Shown here: piece by piece, positions 13,405 through 23,147 of the stretch
Layout: each line of letters begins with the position of its first letter
Position numbering within the stretch: position 1 is the stretch's first letter
Translations under genes and position numbers: made by a program
Notes under the pieces: generated by a model
Database searches by the model: none
What the model was told of the DNA's origin: nothing
What the model saw: only the letters and a program-made list of their open reading frames with translations
Origin: Mesorhizobium sp. WSM4904
Lineage (GTDB): Bacteria > Pseudomonadota > Alphaproteobacteria > Rhizobiales > Rhizobiaceae
DNA: 64,000 bases
Assembly (NCBI RefSeq): GCF_029674545.1
Contig: NZ_CP121354.1
Coordinates: forward strand, 496,001 to 560,000
Direction of reading: 5' to 3'

Positions 13405-14037
13405 ATGACGCCGAAAGCGGTTTTCTGGGACATGGACGGCACGCTGGTCGACAGCGAGCCGCTGCACGAGGCCGCCCTCGTGGCCGCGCTGCGCAGCGTC
13501 GGCATCGCACCGCCGACCGATCTGCACGAACGGGTGCTCGGTATCGCGGCATGGCCGGTCTACGAAATGCTGCGCGACCAGTTCGGCCTCGACCTGCCTT
13601 TCGACGACTGGATCGTGCGCAAATACGACCACTATCTGCCGATGGCCGAAACGCTGAAGCCGCGCCCCGGCGCGATCGAGGTGTTCAACGAATTGCGCGC
13701 GTTGGGCGTCGAGCAGGCCGTGGTGTCCAATTCCGACCGCCTGATCGTCGACGCCAATCTCGGTGCGGTCGGTCTCGTCTATCCCGGCATGCACACGGTG
13801 AGCCGCAATGACGTGCGCCTGGGCAAGCCGCATGCGGAACCGTTCCTGCGCGCCGCCTATCTTGCGGGCGTCGACCCGGCGGACGCCGTCGCGGTCGACG
13901 ACAGCCGGACCGGCGCCATGGCTGGACTGGCGGCCGGCATGAAGACGATCTTCTGGCCGGAGGCGCCGATGGAAGGACCGCCCGGCGCTGTCGTCATCAA
14001 CAGCGCGGATGAATTGCGGGCGCAATTGGGGCTCTGA
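13405..14037 (+). CDS. HAD-superfamily sugar phosphatase
   Basis: 210-residue HAD hydrolase with motif I WDMDGTLVDSEPLHE at residues 8-22 and motif IV as VDDSRTGAMAG. It belongs to the beta-phosphoglucomutase/2-deoxyhexose-phosphatase-like group, acting on small phosphorylated sugars. The ATG has a good AAAGGAG ribosome site. It is divergent from the SorC-type regulator and shares its upstream region, so the regulator may control it too. It is the second HAD gene near the smo locus, clearly different in sequence from the one at 3276. Confidence 0.9.
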   Translation: MTPKAVFWDMDGTLVDSEPLHEAALVAALRSVGIAPPTDLHERVLGIAAWPVYEMLRDQFGLDLPFDDWIVRKYDHYLPMAETLKPRPGAIEVFNELRALGVEQAVVSNSDRLIVDANLGAVGLVYPGMHTVSRNDVRLGKPHAEPFLRAAYLAGVDPADAVAVDDSRTGAMAGLAAGMKTIFWPEAPMEGPPGAVVINSADELRAQLGL

Positions 14038-14076
14038 ACAAACTTCCGAGCGTCAGCGCTGCCCCTCATCCCCTTC

Positions 14077-14363
14077 GCGACTGGTCTTTGGCTATAGCGT
14101 GCATGGCAGCTTGGCGCATGCATTGTCTAATGTAGTGCTGGTCGACCCCCACTCCGTCTCGGCTTCGCCGAGCCACCTCTCCCCCGATCGACGGGGAAGA
14201 GGAAAGGCGCCAAGGTTTTGCCGTCAACGCTCGTCCGGCAACGCTCCCTTCCTTTCCCTCCGGAGGGGGGAAGGTGGCGCTGCGAAGCAGCGACGGATTG
14301 GGGGAACCACGTGGCAATCAAGCCGCGGCCTTACCAGTCACGCCAGTCACAGAAGATGTGTGC
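14077..14363. repeat. 287-bp dispersed repeat, copy 1
   Basis: Nearly identical to 37719-38007, from GCGACTGGTCTTTGGC to CACAGAAGATGTGTGC. Between these ends are the CCCCACTCC/CACCTCTCCCC motif, a CGCTCGTCC segment and CCTCCGGAGGGGG palindromes. It fills most of the 362-bp gene-free gap 14038-14399; I see no coding potential there. No transposase is encoded, so it is a non-autonomous element or mosaic. Confidence 0.85.
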
Positions 14364-14399
14364 ATTGCGTGGCGTAACCGGGGGAGCAGGACAAAAGCT

Positions 14400-15167
14400 T
14401 CAGTTCCGGTAAACAGGCTCTTCCTCGTCGAGGATCGCCTTCAGCTCCGAAAGATGGCGCTCGGCCTGGCCGGGATAGTCGTCCACCTCGCGCGCCGTCT
14501 TTTCCGCGATCTCGTCGGAGAGCGTGCGCAGTGGACGGCCGGTCCACAGCGCCTTGATGTAGGTCTCGGCGGCGCGCTCGAAATAGAACATGCGGTTGAA
14601 GGTGTCGGCGACAGTGTCGCCGATGACCATCACGCCGTGATTGCCCATGACCATGACCTTGACCTTGGGGTCGGTCAGAAGCTTGGAGCAGCGTTCGCCC
14701 TCCTCCTCGAAGGCGAGCCCGCCATAGTGGGCGTCGACGACGTGGCGGTTGAAGAACATGGCCGAGTTCTGGTCGATCGGCGGCAGCGTCGAGTCGGCCA
14801 GCGAAGCGAGCACGGTAGCGTGGATCGAATGCACATGCATGGCGCAGCGCGCATGCGGCACGTTGCGATGGATGGCGCCGTGCAGGCCCCAGGCGGTCGG
14901 ATCGGGCGCATTCGGGCCCGACAGCGTGTCGGGATCGTTGGCGTCGATCAGAAGCAGGTCGCTCGCCTTGATGCGCGAGAAATGCACCTGGTTGGGATTC
15001 ATCAGGAATTTCGTGCCGTCCTCGTTGACCGACAGCGAAAAGTGGTTGGCGACCGCCTCATGCATGTTGAGCCGCGCCGTCCAGCGGAAAGCGGCGGCGA
15101 GATCGACGCGCTCCTCGTAATAGGGCAGGTTGCTCAGCGGTTCCTTGTGCAAACGGGCAAGGCTCAT
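14400..15167 (-). CDS. Class II aldolase/adducin-family protein
   Basis: 255-residue protein of the class II aldolase fold. The zinc-binding His pair is visible in HVHSIHATVLAS and a further His in GNHGVMVIGDT, as in fuculose- and rhamnulose-phosphate aldolases, but adducin-like members without aldolase activity are also common. The ATG at 15167 has GGAGGATTTTCG upstream. It is followed, in transcription order, by the dispersed repeat. It lies 138 bp after the ureG stop on the same strand but is separated by a 46-bp repeat, so it is probably an independent gene. Substrate unknown. Confidence 0.85.
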   Translation of the reverse strand: MSLARLHKEPLSNLPYYEERVDLAAAFRWTARLNMHEAVANHFSLSVNEDGTKFLMNPNQVHFSRIKASDLLLIDANDPDTLSGPNAPDPTAWGLHGAIHRNVPHARCAMHVHSIHATVLASLADSTLPPIDQNSAMFFNRHVVDAHYGGLAFEEEGERCSKLLTDPKVKVMVMGNHGVMVIGDTVADTFNRMFYFERAAETYIKALWTGRPLRTLSDEIAEKTAREVDDYPGQAERHLSELKAILDEEEPVYRN

Positions 15168-15200
15168 CGAAAATCCTCCGGTTCTGGCGGTTCTGCTTTT

Positions 15201-15246
15201 ACGCAATTCCGGACGGAAAACCGCTACGCACTTTTCCTGGAATTGC
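15201..15246. repeat. 46-bp dispersed repeat, copy 1
   Basis: Starts ACGCAATTCCGGACGG and ends TTTTCCTGGAATTGC, with terminal CAATTCC/GGAATTG inverted repeats. Related copies are at 21235-21280 (opposite orientation), 27219-27264 and 50924-50969. It lies between ureG and the aldolase gene. Confidence 0.85.
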
Positions 15247-15305
15247 TGGAGAATGCCGCGCCCAACCGCAGCCAGCAACCGCAAACTGGTGGGTCAGGCC
15301 GTGGA

Positions 15306-15934
<629 letters not shown>

Positions 15935-15938
<4 letters not shown>

Positions 15939-16375
15939 GCCGGAAACTCCGTGATGGCGAGGATGGCGAAGCCCAGCCCGATCAGCAGGCAGAGCGGCGA
16001 ATAGAGGCGCTGATCGAGCCGCGCGAAAGGCTGCTCCGGCGCCAGCCGGCGCCACCAGGGCGTGAAACCGACGATGCCGCGGCCAAGGAAAACGAGACCG
16101 ATCAGCAGCGCGGTGGCGGCAAGCCCCTGCTTCGGAAACGGCGAGGCAAAGACGCTTTCGAGCGCCAGAGGCCAGAGCGTGGCAAGCGCGAGGCAAGCAG
16201 CGACGGCGAAGCTCGCCAATGACGACGGCATTTCGTCGACGCCGCGAAAGCCGACGACGGCGCGGGCGCAGGATTTTGTGTCAGTCCCGGGCCAGATGCC
16301 GCCGATACCCCAATAGACATGCAGCGTGGTTATCAGGAGCAGGACGACAGAAAGGGCGAAGGCGAGAACGGTCAT
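15935..16375 (-). CDS. DUF3995-like membrane protein in the urease operon
   Basis: 146-residue protein with about four hydrophobic segments (near residues 3-25, 55-75, 82-105 and 125-143) and the short motif [12 protein letters not shown] after the first one, the hallmark I associate with DUF3995. It overlaps ureF (4 bp, ATGA) and ureG (4 bp, ATGA), so its translation is coupled to both. The family function is unknown; the position suggests a membrane role linked to urease, perhaps in nickel or urea handling, but the sequence does not show this. Confidence 0.75.
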
Positions 16376-17043
16376 GAGCGGAACAGACGCGAATATTGGG
16401 TTTCGTGCTTCATCGCCACGATGTCGGAGATGAAGGCGGAGCCACCGAGATCGTCGAGCGAAGAATTGGCGGCACGAGCGGCCGCCGACAATGCCAATGA
16501 TTCAAAGCCGGCTAACAAAGCGACGGCATCGACCTGCCCTGCAACGCCGAGCCGGATGGCGGCCTGCACGAGATTGGAGAAAAAGGCCTGCAGGAAAGCC
16601 GACAACGCCTCCGCCAAGCCGATGCCGTGGCTCCCGGCAACCGCGCCGACGGCGACGCAATAGGGGCAATCGGCCGGCAAGCGCTCCAACGCGGGACACG
16701 GCCAGGCCGAGGCCGCCTTGAGGAAAGCCGCGCCCTGCAGCATGGTTTCCAGGTGCCGCTCCCGCGAGCCGGTGAGCGCCTCGGCAAGCGCGGCCGCTTC
16801 CGTCAGATCGCCGCCGTCACGCGCGCGCCGCCAGCTTTCGGCGAAGAGCACGGCATCGTTCCAGCCCGAGCCCATCTCGACCAGCGTTTCCAGCCAGGCG
16901 GCAAGATCTTTGCTGTCGGCGATCAGCCCGTCATGCACGGCACGTTCGAGGCCATGGCTGTAGGAAAAACCGCCGACCGGAAAGGACGGCGACAGCCATG
17001 CCATCAGCCGCAGCAGCGCGGCGCCGGTAGGCCGCTCAGTCAT
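16372..17043 (-). CDS. ureF: Urease accessory protein UreF
   Basis: 223-residue all-helical UreF, which links UreG to the UreD-apourease complex and controls GTPase timing. Family features are [17 protein letters not shown] at the N terminus and the [15 protein letters not shown] stretch in the middle. The ATG at 17043 lies inside the end of ureE (8-bp overlap), which indicates translational coupling. A longer open frame upstream reads through ureE in another frame and is not part of the gene. Confidence 0.96.
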   Translation of the reverse strand: MTERPTGAALLRLMAWLSPSFPVGGFSYSHGLERAVHDGLIADSKDLAAWLETLVEMGSGWNDAVLFAESWRRARDGGDLTEAAALAEALTGSRERHLETMLQGAAFLKAASAWPCPALERLPADCPYCVAVGAVAGSHGIGLAEALSAFLQAFFSNLVQAAIRLGVAGQVDAVALLAGFESLALSAAARAANSSLDDLGGSAFISDIVAMKHETQYSRLFRS

Positions 17044-17611
17044 GGTGATGGTGATGGCCATGGTCATGATGTTCATGCGAGTGATCATGATCGTGATGGC
17101 CGTGATCGTGATGGCCGTGACCATGATGATCATGGTCGTGGCCATGGCCGGAGTAGGCGCCGCGCACCGGATTGAACGGTTCCAGCACCTCGTTGACAGT
17201 GGCTCCGAGCCCCTCCAGCATCGCCTTGATGACATGGTCGCGCAGGATGAGGATGCGATCCGCATCGATGCTTGCTGCGAGATGACGATTGCCGATGTGC
17301 CAGGCAAGCTCGGTGAGATGCACGGCATCGCGAGCGCGGATGTCGTAGACCTCTTCCGGCGCGGCGACGATCTCCAGCTGACGACCGTCCTCCAGCACCA
17401 GCCGGTCGCCATTGTTCAGAGCCACCGGCTCCGGCAGGTCGACCAGAACCTTGCCGCCGCCCGCCGTCTCGATGGCGCGGCGGCGCAGATGCCGCTCGTC
17501 ATGGGCAAGCACCGCCTTGTCATAGACCACGGCCGCGCCCGCCTCGCGGGCCGGAACCACCGAGACGGCACGCGGAAACTTGGTGAAATCGGTGCGGATA
17601 TCGAGCTTCAT
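17036..17611 (-). CDS. ureE: Urease accessory nickel chaperone UreE with His-rich tail
   Basis: 191-residue nickel-binding metallochaperone. The N-terminal peptide-binding domain and the central metal-binding domain ([22 protein letters not shown]) are present. The last 40 or so residues are a histidine tail with about 22 His, alternating with Gly and Asp, longer than in many UreE proteins. Such tails store several nickel ions per dimer. Start ATG at 17611 overlaps the GST stop (ATGA). The DNA encoding the tail is a run of CATGATCATG-like repeats that overlaps the ureF start. Confidence 0.97.
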   Translation of the reverse strand: MKLDIRTDFTKFPRAVSVVPAREAGAAVVYDKAVLAHDERHLRRRAIETAGGGKVLVDLPEPVALNNGDRLVLEDGRQLEIVAAPEEVYDIRARDAVHLTELAWHIGNRHLAASIDADRILILRDHVIKAMLEGLGATVNEVLEPFNPVRGAYSGHGHDHDHHGHGHHDHGHHDHDHSHEHHDHGHHHHHD

Positions 17612-18213
17612 TTGAAGGCTCCTCCATTGGCTTGCGCGCGAGCGCGGGCCGGGCGCTGCAGAACACGATCGAAATAGGCATTAACCCGATCGGAGTCGAT
17701 CGGGAACCGGCCGGCGCGGGCCCAACCGCCGATGTCGCCGAGCAGCACGTCGACGGCCGAAAAGCGGTCACCGAGCGCGAAGGGCCTGTCGCCGAGCCGG
17801 CGGGCAAGCGCCTTCACTTCGGATGCAAAGTCATGCGCGGTTGCAGGGCCGACATCGACGCGCACGTCCTTGGGCAGCAGGAAACGATGGCGCAGCTTGT
17901 TCCACAGCGGCGCTTCCAGCTCGCTCTGGGCGAAATGCATCCAGGAATCGATCTCCGCGCGGCCGACGAGGCCCGGATTGGCGCCCATGCCCTTATCCGT
18001 ATGCTTGTCCGCCAGATAGACGCAGATCGCCGCCGAGTCCGTGATCTTCAGGTCGCCGTCGATCAGGATCGGCACCTTGCCGGAGGGGTTCAGCGCATAA
18101 GCCTCGGGCGAGCGCAGCTTGACCTCGACGAATTCGTAGGGCTGCCCGAGCTCCTCGAGCATCCAGAGCACGCGGCTGACCCGGGAACCTCGCGATCCGA
18201 CGGCCTTGTACAT
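17608..18213 (-). CDS. Glutathione S-transferase family protein
   Basis: 201-residue GST with an N-terminal thioredoxin-like domain ([27 protein letters not shown] split over residues 40-66) and a helical C-terminal domain. The cis-Pro VPIL and the SAAI glutathione-binding pair are visible. Its TGA overlaps the ureE ATG, so it is co-translated with the urease accessory genes; this is an unusual partner and might reflect thiol protection of nickel chaperones or only operon merging. Class and substrate cannot be assigned. Confidence 0.88.
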   Translation of the reverse strand: MYKAVGSRGSRVSRVLWMLEELGQPYEFVEVKLRSPEAYALNPSGKVPILIDGDLKITDSAAICVYLADKHTDKGMGANPGLVGRAEIDSWMHFAQSELEAPLWNKLRHRFLLPKDVRVDVGPATAHDFASEVKALARRLGDRPFALGDRFSAVDVLLGDIGGWARAGRFPIDSDRVNAYFDRVLQRPARARAQANGGAFK

Positions 18214-18271
18214 GGTTGAGCCCTGCCTTTTCCTCGACCCTAAACTATCCCACCCGTTGACCCAATGCCGC

Positions 18272-18865
18272 TCAGACGATGGTGTCGAAGAGCCGCAGGA
18301 TGAAGGATATCTGGTAGATCAGGGCCGCCGCGACGAAGGCGATGTGGAAGCGGCGGTCGCGCACCAGGATCGCGACCAGGCAAAGCGCCGCGAACACCGG
18401 CGTGCGGATCAGATACTCATTGCCGAAGCGGGCGAAATGCTCCGGGCCCTTGAGCAGCGTGTCGATTATATCGAGCAGGTAAGTTGCGCCGAGCAGGCCG
18501 AAGAACCAGGCGCGCCGCGAATAGAAATAGTCCTCGTAGCTGGTGTAATCGAGCATCGAATCCGGAAACAGCAGCGCGCAGAGCAGGAAGAGCGTGATCG
18601 CATAGAAGATGATGAAAAGGTACTTGCCGAAGGTCCATGACTGGATGGCGTAGAGCCCGAACTCCCACCACCAGAAATGCACCAGCATCAAGAGAACCGA
18701 GCCGACCCAGGCGAGATGCACGGCATAGAGCCGGTACTGGCCGGGATGCTGGACGATGCGGGCGACGCCGGACAGCAGCCGGGTAACGCCGAGGCCGATC
18801 ACCATGCCCATGACGATGCGGATATGCGGGAAGATGTCGTGGGGAGAGGCGATTTCGGTGGGCAT
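18272..18865 (-). CDS. Hypothetical six-span membrane protein
   Basis: 197-residue protein that I do not recognise. It has about six hydrophobic segments (including IRIVMGMVIGLGVTRLL, LYAVHLAWVGSVLLMLVHF, YLFIIFYAITLFLLCALLF and FHIAFVAAALIYQISFILR). A Trp-rich WWWEF motif and a YTSYEDYFYSRRAWFF loop stand out. It lies between ureC (93 bp away) and the GST (58 bp away) on the same strand, so it could be part of the urease transcript. No function is assigned. Confidence 0.7.
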   Translation of the reverse strand: MPTEIASPHDIFPHIRIVMGMVIGLGVTRLLSGVARIVQHPGQYRLYAVHLAWVGSVLLMLVHFWWWEFGLYAIQSWTFGKYLFIIFYAITLFLLCALLFPDSMLDYTSYEDYFYSRRAWFFGLLGATYLLDIIDTLLKGPEHFARFGNEYLIRTPVFAALCLVAILVRDRRFHIAFVAAALIYQISFILRLFDTIV

Positions 18866-18958
18866 GGTTGTCCGCTATGCAGTTGCTCAACCGCATAGTG
18901 CAGGGTCCACACTCCAGCCGCAACGGAATTTGCCCGCTCACCGGAAAGCGCAATCGGC

Positions 18959-20671
18959 CTAAAACAGAAAATACCGCTGCGCCATCGGCAGCACCGTCGC
19001 GGGCTCGCAGGTCAGGAGCTCGCCATCGGCGCGCACCTCATAGGTCTCCGGATCGACCTCGACATGCGGCGTGGCGTCGTTGAGCACCATGGAGTGCTTG
19101 CCGATGCCGCCGCGCGTGTTTTCCACCGCGACCATCGCCTTGTCGACACCGAGTTTCTCCTGCAGGCCGGCCCCGAAGGCGGCCTTGGAGACGAAGGTCA
19201 CCGACGAGTTGGTCAGCGCCTTGCCATAGGCGCCGAACATCGGCCGGTAATGCATCGGCTGCGGCGTCGGGATCGAAGCGTTGGGATCGCCCATCGGGGC
19301 GGCGGCGATGGTGCCGCCGACCAGCACCATTTCCGGCTTGACGCCGAAGAAGGCCGGGTTCCACAGCACCAGATCGGCGCGCTTTCCCACCGTCACCGAG
19401 CCGATCTCTTTCGACAAGCCATGCGCGATCGCCGGGTTGATCGTGTATTTGGCAATGTAGCGGCGGACGCGGAAATTGTCGTTGTCGCCGGTCTCCTGCG
19501 GCAATGATCCGCGCTGTCGCTTCATCTTGTCGGCGGTCTGCCAGCAGCGGATCGCGACCTCGCCGACGCGGCCCATGGCCTGGCTGTCGGAGGAGATGAT
19601 GGAGAAGGCGCCGATATCGTGCAGTATGTCCTCGGCCGCGATCGTCTCCTTGCGGATGCGGCTTTCGGCAAAGGCGATGTCCTCGGGGATCGACGGCGAC
19701 AGATGATGGCAGACCATCAGCATGTCGAGATGCTCGGCCAGCGTGTTGACGGTGTAGGGCCTTGTCGGATTGGTCGAGGACGGGATGACGTTGGGCAGGC
19801 CGCAGACCTTGATGATGTCGGGCGCGTGGCCGCCGCCGGCGCCCTCGGTGTGAAAGGCGTGGATGGTGCGGCCCTTGATTGCCGCTACCGTGTTCTCGAC
19901 AAAGCCCGATTCGTTCAGCGTGTCGGTGTGGATCATCACCTGCACGTCGTAAGCGTCGGCGACCGACAGGCAGCAGTCGATCGCGGCCGGCGTCGTGCCC
20001 CAGTCCTCGTGCAGCTTCAGCGAGCAGGCGCCGGCGAGCACCATCTCTTCCAGCGCGGCGGGCTGCGACGCATTGCCCTTGCCGGACAGGCCGATATTCA
20101 TCGGGAAAGCGTCGAAGGACTGGATCATGCGCGCCATGTGCCAAGGCCCCGGCGTGCAGGTGGTGGCCAAGGTGCCATGCGCCGGACCGGTGCCGCCGCC
20201 CAGCATCGTGGTGATGCCGCTCATCAGCGCTTCCTCGATCTGCTGCGGGCAAATAAAATGGATATGCGCGTCGAAGCCGCCGGCCGTCAGGATCTTGCCT
20301 TCGCCGGCGATGATCTCGGTCCCCGGGCCGATGATGATGGTGACGCCGTCTTGCGTATCCGGGTTGCCGGCCTTGCCGACCGCAGCGATACGGCCGTCCT
20401 TCAGGCCGATATCGGCCTTGACGATTCCGGTCAGCGCATCGACGACCAGCGCGTTGGTGATGACGGTGTCGACGGCGCCGCCGGCCCTTGGCACCTGGCT
20501 CTGGCCCATGCCGTCGCGAATCACCTTGCCGCCGCCGAACTTCACCTCCTCGCCAAGGACGGTGAAATCCTTCTCGACCTCGATGAAGAGCTCGGTGTCG
20601 GCCAGCCGCACCTTGTCGCCGACCGTCGGGCCATACATCTGCGCATAGGCGGCACGGGTGATTTTGGCCAT
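18959..20671 (-). CDS. ureC: Urease subunit alpha (catalytic)
   Basis: 570 residues, exactly the usual length. Hydrolyses urea to ammonia and carbamate in the cytoplasm. The di-nickel site is complete: HIHF (two His), the carbamylated lysine in [13 protein letters not shown] and HAFHTEG His ligands, and the Asp in [10 protein letters not shown]; the mobile-flap Cys and catalytic His are in [12 protein letters not shown] at 20671 with GGGAG 9 bases upstream. It has its own upstream region (20672-20862) because two genes on the other strand separate it from ureB. Confidence 0.99.
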   Translation of the reverse strand: MAKITRAAYAQMYGPTVGDKVRLADTELFIEVEKDFTVLGEEVKFGGGKVIRDGMGQSQVPRAGGAVDTVITNALVVDALTGIVKADIGLKDGRIAAVGKAGNPDTQDGVTIIIGPGTEIIAGEGKILTAGGFDAHIHFICPQQIEEALMSGITTMLGGGTGPAHGTLATTCTPGPWHMARMIQSFDAFPMNIGLSGKGNASQPAALEEMVLAGACSLKLHEDWGTTPAAIDCCLSVADAYDVQVMIHTDTLNESGFVENTVAAIKGRTIHAFHTEGAGGGHAPDIIKVCGLPNVIPSSTNPTRPYTVNTLAEHLDMLMVCHHLSPSIPEDIAFAESRIRKETIAAEDILHDIGAFSIISSDSQAMGRVGEVAIRCWQTADKMKRQRGSLPQETGDNDNFRVRRYIAKYTINPAIAHGLSKEIGSVTVGKRADLVLWNPAFFGVKPEMVLVGGTIAAAPMGDPNASIPTPQPMHYRPMFGAYGKALTNSSVTFVSKAAFGAGLQEKLGVDKAMVAVENTRGGIGKHSMVLNDATPHVEVDPETYEVRADGELLTCEPATVLPMAQRYFLF

Positions 20672-20862
20672 CAGCGATTGCTCCCGAAAGTGAGGTTGCC
20701 GAAAAGGTTGATCCGGCCTGGTGCGCACATTGTCGCCATCCAATGGTCACGCAATGACCCGCTCAGCGACACTTTGCGTTCCCATTTGGGCGTTCCCATC
20801 TGGCGGCCGAGGTGGGCGGGACCATTCCGAAGCCGTTTGCTAAACCGATGGAAGGAATATCC

Positions 20863-21228
20863 ATGCGCAAGACGATCGTTTTCGCCGCCGCCGCCACCTT
20901 GATGCTGGCGGGTGCGGCCAGTGCTCAGCAGCAGCCGGCGCCGCAGCCGAGCCCGGCGCCGACCGCGCCTGCACCCGCCAAGCCACCGACGATCGAGAGC
21001 GTCAGCATCGTCGACATCACCGAACTGCCCAAGGACACGCAAACACAGGTCAACCAGATCGTGGCGCAACGCGGCGACGCCGGCCTGCAGACGTTGCGCA
21101 AATCGATCGACGCGACGCCGAAGGTGAAATCCGCGCTCGAAGCCAAGGGCATGAGCTCGGCGCAGGTGATTGCCGCCAGCCTGCAGCCCAATGGCGCGCT
21201 GACCCTGATCACCAAGAAGGCAAGCTGA
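20863..21228 (+). CDS. Hypothetical secreted Pro-rich protein
   Basis: 121-residue protein with a clear Sec signal peptide (MRKTIVFAAAATLMLAG, cleavage after ASA), then a Pro/Ala/Gln-rich linker and a small alpha/beta domain of about 80 residues without motifs I recognise. The ATG at 20863 follows GAAGGA. It lies divergently to ureC and points away from it, inside the ure cluster. Probably periplasmic; role unknown. Confidence 0.75.
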   Translation: MRKTIVFAAAATLMLAGAASAQQQPAPQPSPAPTAPAPAKPPTIESVSIVDITELPKDTQTQVNQIVAQRGDAGLQTLRKSIDATPKVKSALEAKGMSSAQVIAASLQPNGALTLITKKAS

Positions 21229-21234
21229 CCGAGA

Positions 21235-21280
21235 GCGATTCCAGGAAAAGTGTGTAGCGGTCTTCCGTCCGGAATCGCGT
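21235..21280. repeat. 46-bp dispersed repeat, copy 2 (inverted)
   Basis: Reverse-complement copy of the 15201 element, starting GCGATTCCAGGAAAAG and ending GGAATCGCGT, only 7 bp after the secreted-protein stop. The short inverted repeat could serve as a transcript end for that gene, but no T-run follows. Confidence 0.8.
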
Positions 21281-21423
21281 AAAAGCAAGGCCCTGGAAAA
21301 GTCGCCTGGCAAGCGCTGGCGGGCCGGGTTCGGGCTTGCCGGCGCAAGGTCCAAGGGAACCTGTGGCCCATAAGAGTCGTTTCGCTCTTTTCGCCCCACC
21401 GGAAATTCAGTCAGGAGCGAGCG

Positions 21424-21912
21424 ATGAAGGGCCGCGTCCAAATAGCGTTTCCAGCTATGGCGGCGGCCATGTTTCTGACAGCCGCCGTGCCGCGCGCCGC
21501 TTTCCCGGCGCAGCCGCTGGACAACACCAAGCCGGGTGCGGCGATTGTCGACTCCGACATCCGGCAGGAAGAGACGCTGTCGAAGACGGAAGCCGGCAAG
21601 GTCATCACCGCCATTGACCGCACACGCGAGAACATCGGCACGGTACGCAAGACGACCAAGCTCGACACCGTCGATATCGTCTTCCTGACGGATGCGGCAC
21701 GCAGCGAGGGCGGACCGCCGCCGGCGATCGAGAACAAGGTGAAGCAGCATCAGGACGATGTCACGGAACTGCGCCAGGAGATCGAAGCGAACGCGCTGCT
21801 CTTCAATGCGATCGACTCGCGGCGCGTTCTCGCCGACGACGTGCTCGCCGTGGAATTCGACAATCCCGGCAAGATCGTCATCTACGCGGCCGCCAAGCCC
21901 CCGCCGAAGTGA
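21424..21912 (+). CDS. Hypothetical secreted protein in the urease cluster
   Basis: 162-residue protein with an N-terminal hydrophobic signal (MKGRVQIAFPAMAAAMFLTAA, cleavage near AFPA). The mature part is charged and partly helical (KVKQHQDDVTELRQEIEAN) and ends with a short strand-rich segment. No domain recognised. It begins with AGGAGCG upstream of the ATG and stops 20 bp from the end of ureB, to which it is convergent. Together with the gene at 20863 it interrupts the usual ureABC order. Confidence 0.75.
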   Translation: MKGRVQIAFPAMAAAMFLTAAVPRAAFPAQPLDNTKPGAAIVDSDIRQEETLSKTEAGKVITAIDRTRENIGTVRKTTKLDTVDIVFLTDAARSEGGPPPAIENKVKQHQDDVTELRQEIEANALLFNAIDSRRVLADDVLAVEFDNPGKIVIYAAAKPPPK

Positions 21913-21932
21913 TTTGAGCGCGCCGCCATACC

Positions 21933-22238
21933 TCACAGCTTGCCCATCACCTTCTGCTGGAATCCATAGACCTCGCGCTTGCCGCCGAGCGGCACCAGCG
22001 TGACGTCGCGCTCCTGTCCGGGCTCGAAGCGCATGGCGGTGCCGGCGGCGATGTCCAGACGCATGCCGCGAGCGCGTTCGCGGTCGAATTTCAACCCCTC
22101 ATTGGTCTCGAAGAAGTGGTAGTGGCTGCCGACCTGGATCGGCCGGTCGCCGCTGTTGGCGACCTTGAGCGTCACCGTCGGCAGACCTTTGTTCAACTCG
22201 ATCTCGCCCTTTGCCGTGATCACTTCGCCCGGGATCAT
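21933..22238 (-). CDS. ureB: Urease subunit beta
   Basis: 101 residues, the normal size. Structural subunit of the urease heterotrimer; family sequence is clear in [26 protein letters not shown] and the C-terminal GFQQKVMG. The gene starts 7 bp after the hupE stop, and its stop faces the end of the plus-strand secreted-protein gene. ureC is not adjacent: almost 1.3 kb separates the two, so subunit balance must be set from two transcription units or by read-through. Confidence 0.98.
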   Translation of the reverse strand: MIPGEVITAKGEIELNKGLPTVTLKVANSGDRPIQVGSHYHFFETNEGLKFDRERARGMRLDIAAGTAMRFEPGQERDVTLVPLGGKREVYGFQQKVMGKL

Positions 22239-22245
22239 CGCGCCC

Positions 22246-22839
22246 TCACAGCATGCCGAATGCAAGGCCAATGCCGACCGCCGCACAGGCAGCGCCGGCG
22301 GCACGCGCCAGGCCGCGGAAGCGCAGCCCAAGGCCGAGCGCGGCCGCGATACCTGCGGCATGAAGAAGCGCCGTCGCAGCGGCAAAGCCGGCCATATATT
22401 CGAGGCCGCCGGCATTCTGCGGCACCTCGGTGCCATGCGCATGGCCGTGGAACAGCGCGAACAGGCCGATGACGGCGATGCCGGCCGAGACAGGCAGGTC
22501 GACCGCCAGCGCGACCAGCAGGCCAAGCGCCACGACCGAAGCGAGGATACCCGGCTCGACGAAGGGCACCGGCACATGCAGCATGCCGAGCGCGCCGCCC
22601 GCGAGCATCACGCCGACGAAAGCAAGCGGCCATGCCCAGATAGCCCTGCCGCCCTTCATCACCGCCCACAGGCCGACGGCGATCATCGCCGTCATATGGT
22701 CGAGGCCGGAGAATGGGTGCGTGAAGCCGGCCGCGAAGGACGAGGTCGTGCCGATGCCGACATGGGCGTAAGCCGGCATCGCTGCTGCCAAGAGCAGGAG
22801 CGCGGCGAGCGAGATGCGTTTCGTCGAAGCGGAGATCAT
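22246..22839 (-). CDS. HupE/UreJ-family nickel permease
   Basis: 197-residue membrane protein of the HupE/UreJ family, secondary nickel or cobalt transporters often encoded with urease or hydrogenase. Signal-like first segment ([17 protein letters not shown]), then the family metal-binding motif [12 protein letters not shown] and a second His cluster HGHAHGTE. About six membrane spans. ATG at 22839 with GGAAAG upstream. Lies 28 bp after the DUF1272 gene and 7 bp before ureB, so it is in the ureDA..B operon and probably feeds nickel to the enzyme. Confidence 0.92.
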   Translation of the reverse strand: MISASTKRISLAALLLLAAAMPAYAHVGIGTTSSFAAGFTHPFSGLDHMTAMIAVGLWAVMKGGRAIWAWPLAFVGVMLAGGALGMLHVPVPFVEPGILASVVALGLLVALAVDLPVSAGIAVIGLFALFHGHAHGTEVPQNAGGLEYMAGFAAATALLHAAGIAAALGLGLRFRGLARAAGAACAAVGIGLAFGML

Positions 22840-22867
22840 GGGCGGCTTTCCTTTCGATGTTGCCGGA

Positions 22868-23122
22868 TCAGGCGGCCGTGCGCGGGCCGCAGCCCTCGGC
22901 CTTGAGCACACGCCTGGTCGATGCCGGATACTTCTTCAGCATTGCCGCCGGCCGGATCGGCCGCGGTGCAAAATTGCCGCCGCAGTTTGGGCAGACGCCG
23001 CCGAGCACATCTTCCGCGCAGTCGGCGCAGAAGGTGCATTCGAAGGTGCATATCCGCGCATCGACAGCCTCCGGCGGCAGGTTCTTGTCGCAGCATTCGC
23101 AATTGGGCCTCAATTCCAGCAT
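22868..23122 (-). CDS. DUF1272 zinc-ribbon protein
   Basis: 84-residue cysteine-rich protein with eight Cys arranged as zinc-ribbon pairs (CECC, CTFECTFCADC, CPNC), the DUF1272 pattern. No enzyme function is known for the family. It is placed between ureA (25 bp) and the nickel permease (28 bp), so a metal-sensing or metal-delivery role for urease is possible but inferred from position only. Confidence 0.85.
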   Translation of the reverse strand: MLELRPNCECCDKNLPPEAVDARICTFECTFCADCAEDVLGGVCPNCGGNFAPRPIRPAAMLKKYPASTRRVLKAEGCGPRTAA

Positions 23123-23147
23123 TGGTTCCTCCTCACCGGATCGGCCC

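Noticed and set aside
14077..14363. CRISPR array or insertion sequence
   Set aside because: There are no regularly spaced short repeats and no transposase frame; the unit occurs as two single dispersed copies.
20671..21936. 421-codon minus-strand frame between ureC and ureB
   Set aside because: It runs antisense through two plus-strand genes that have signal peptides and ribosome sites, and through the 46-bp repeat. The translation has no family features.
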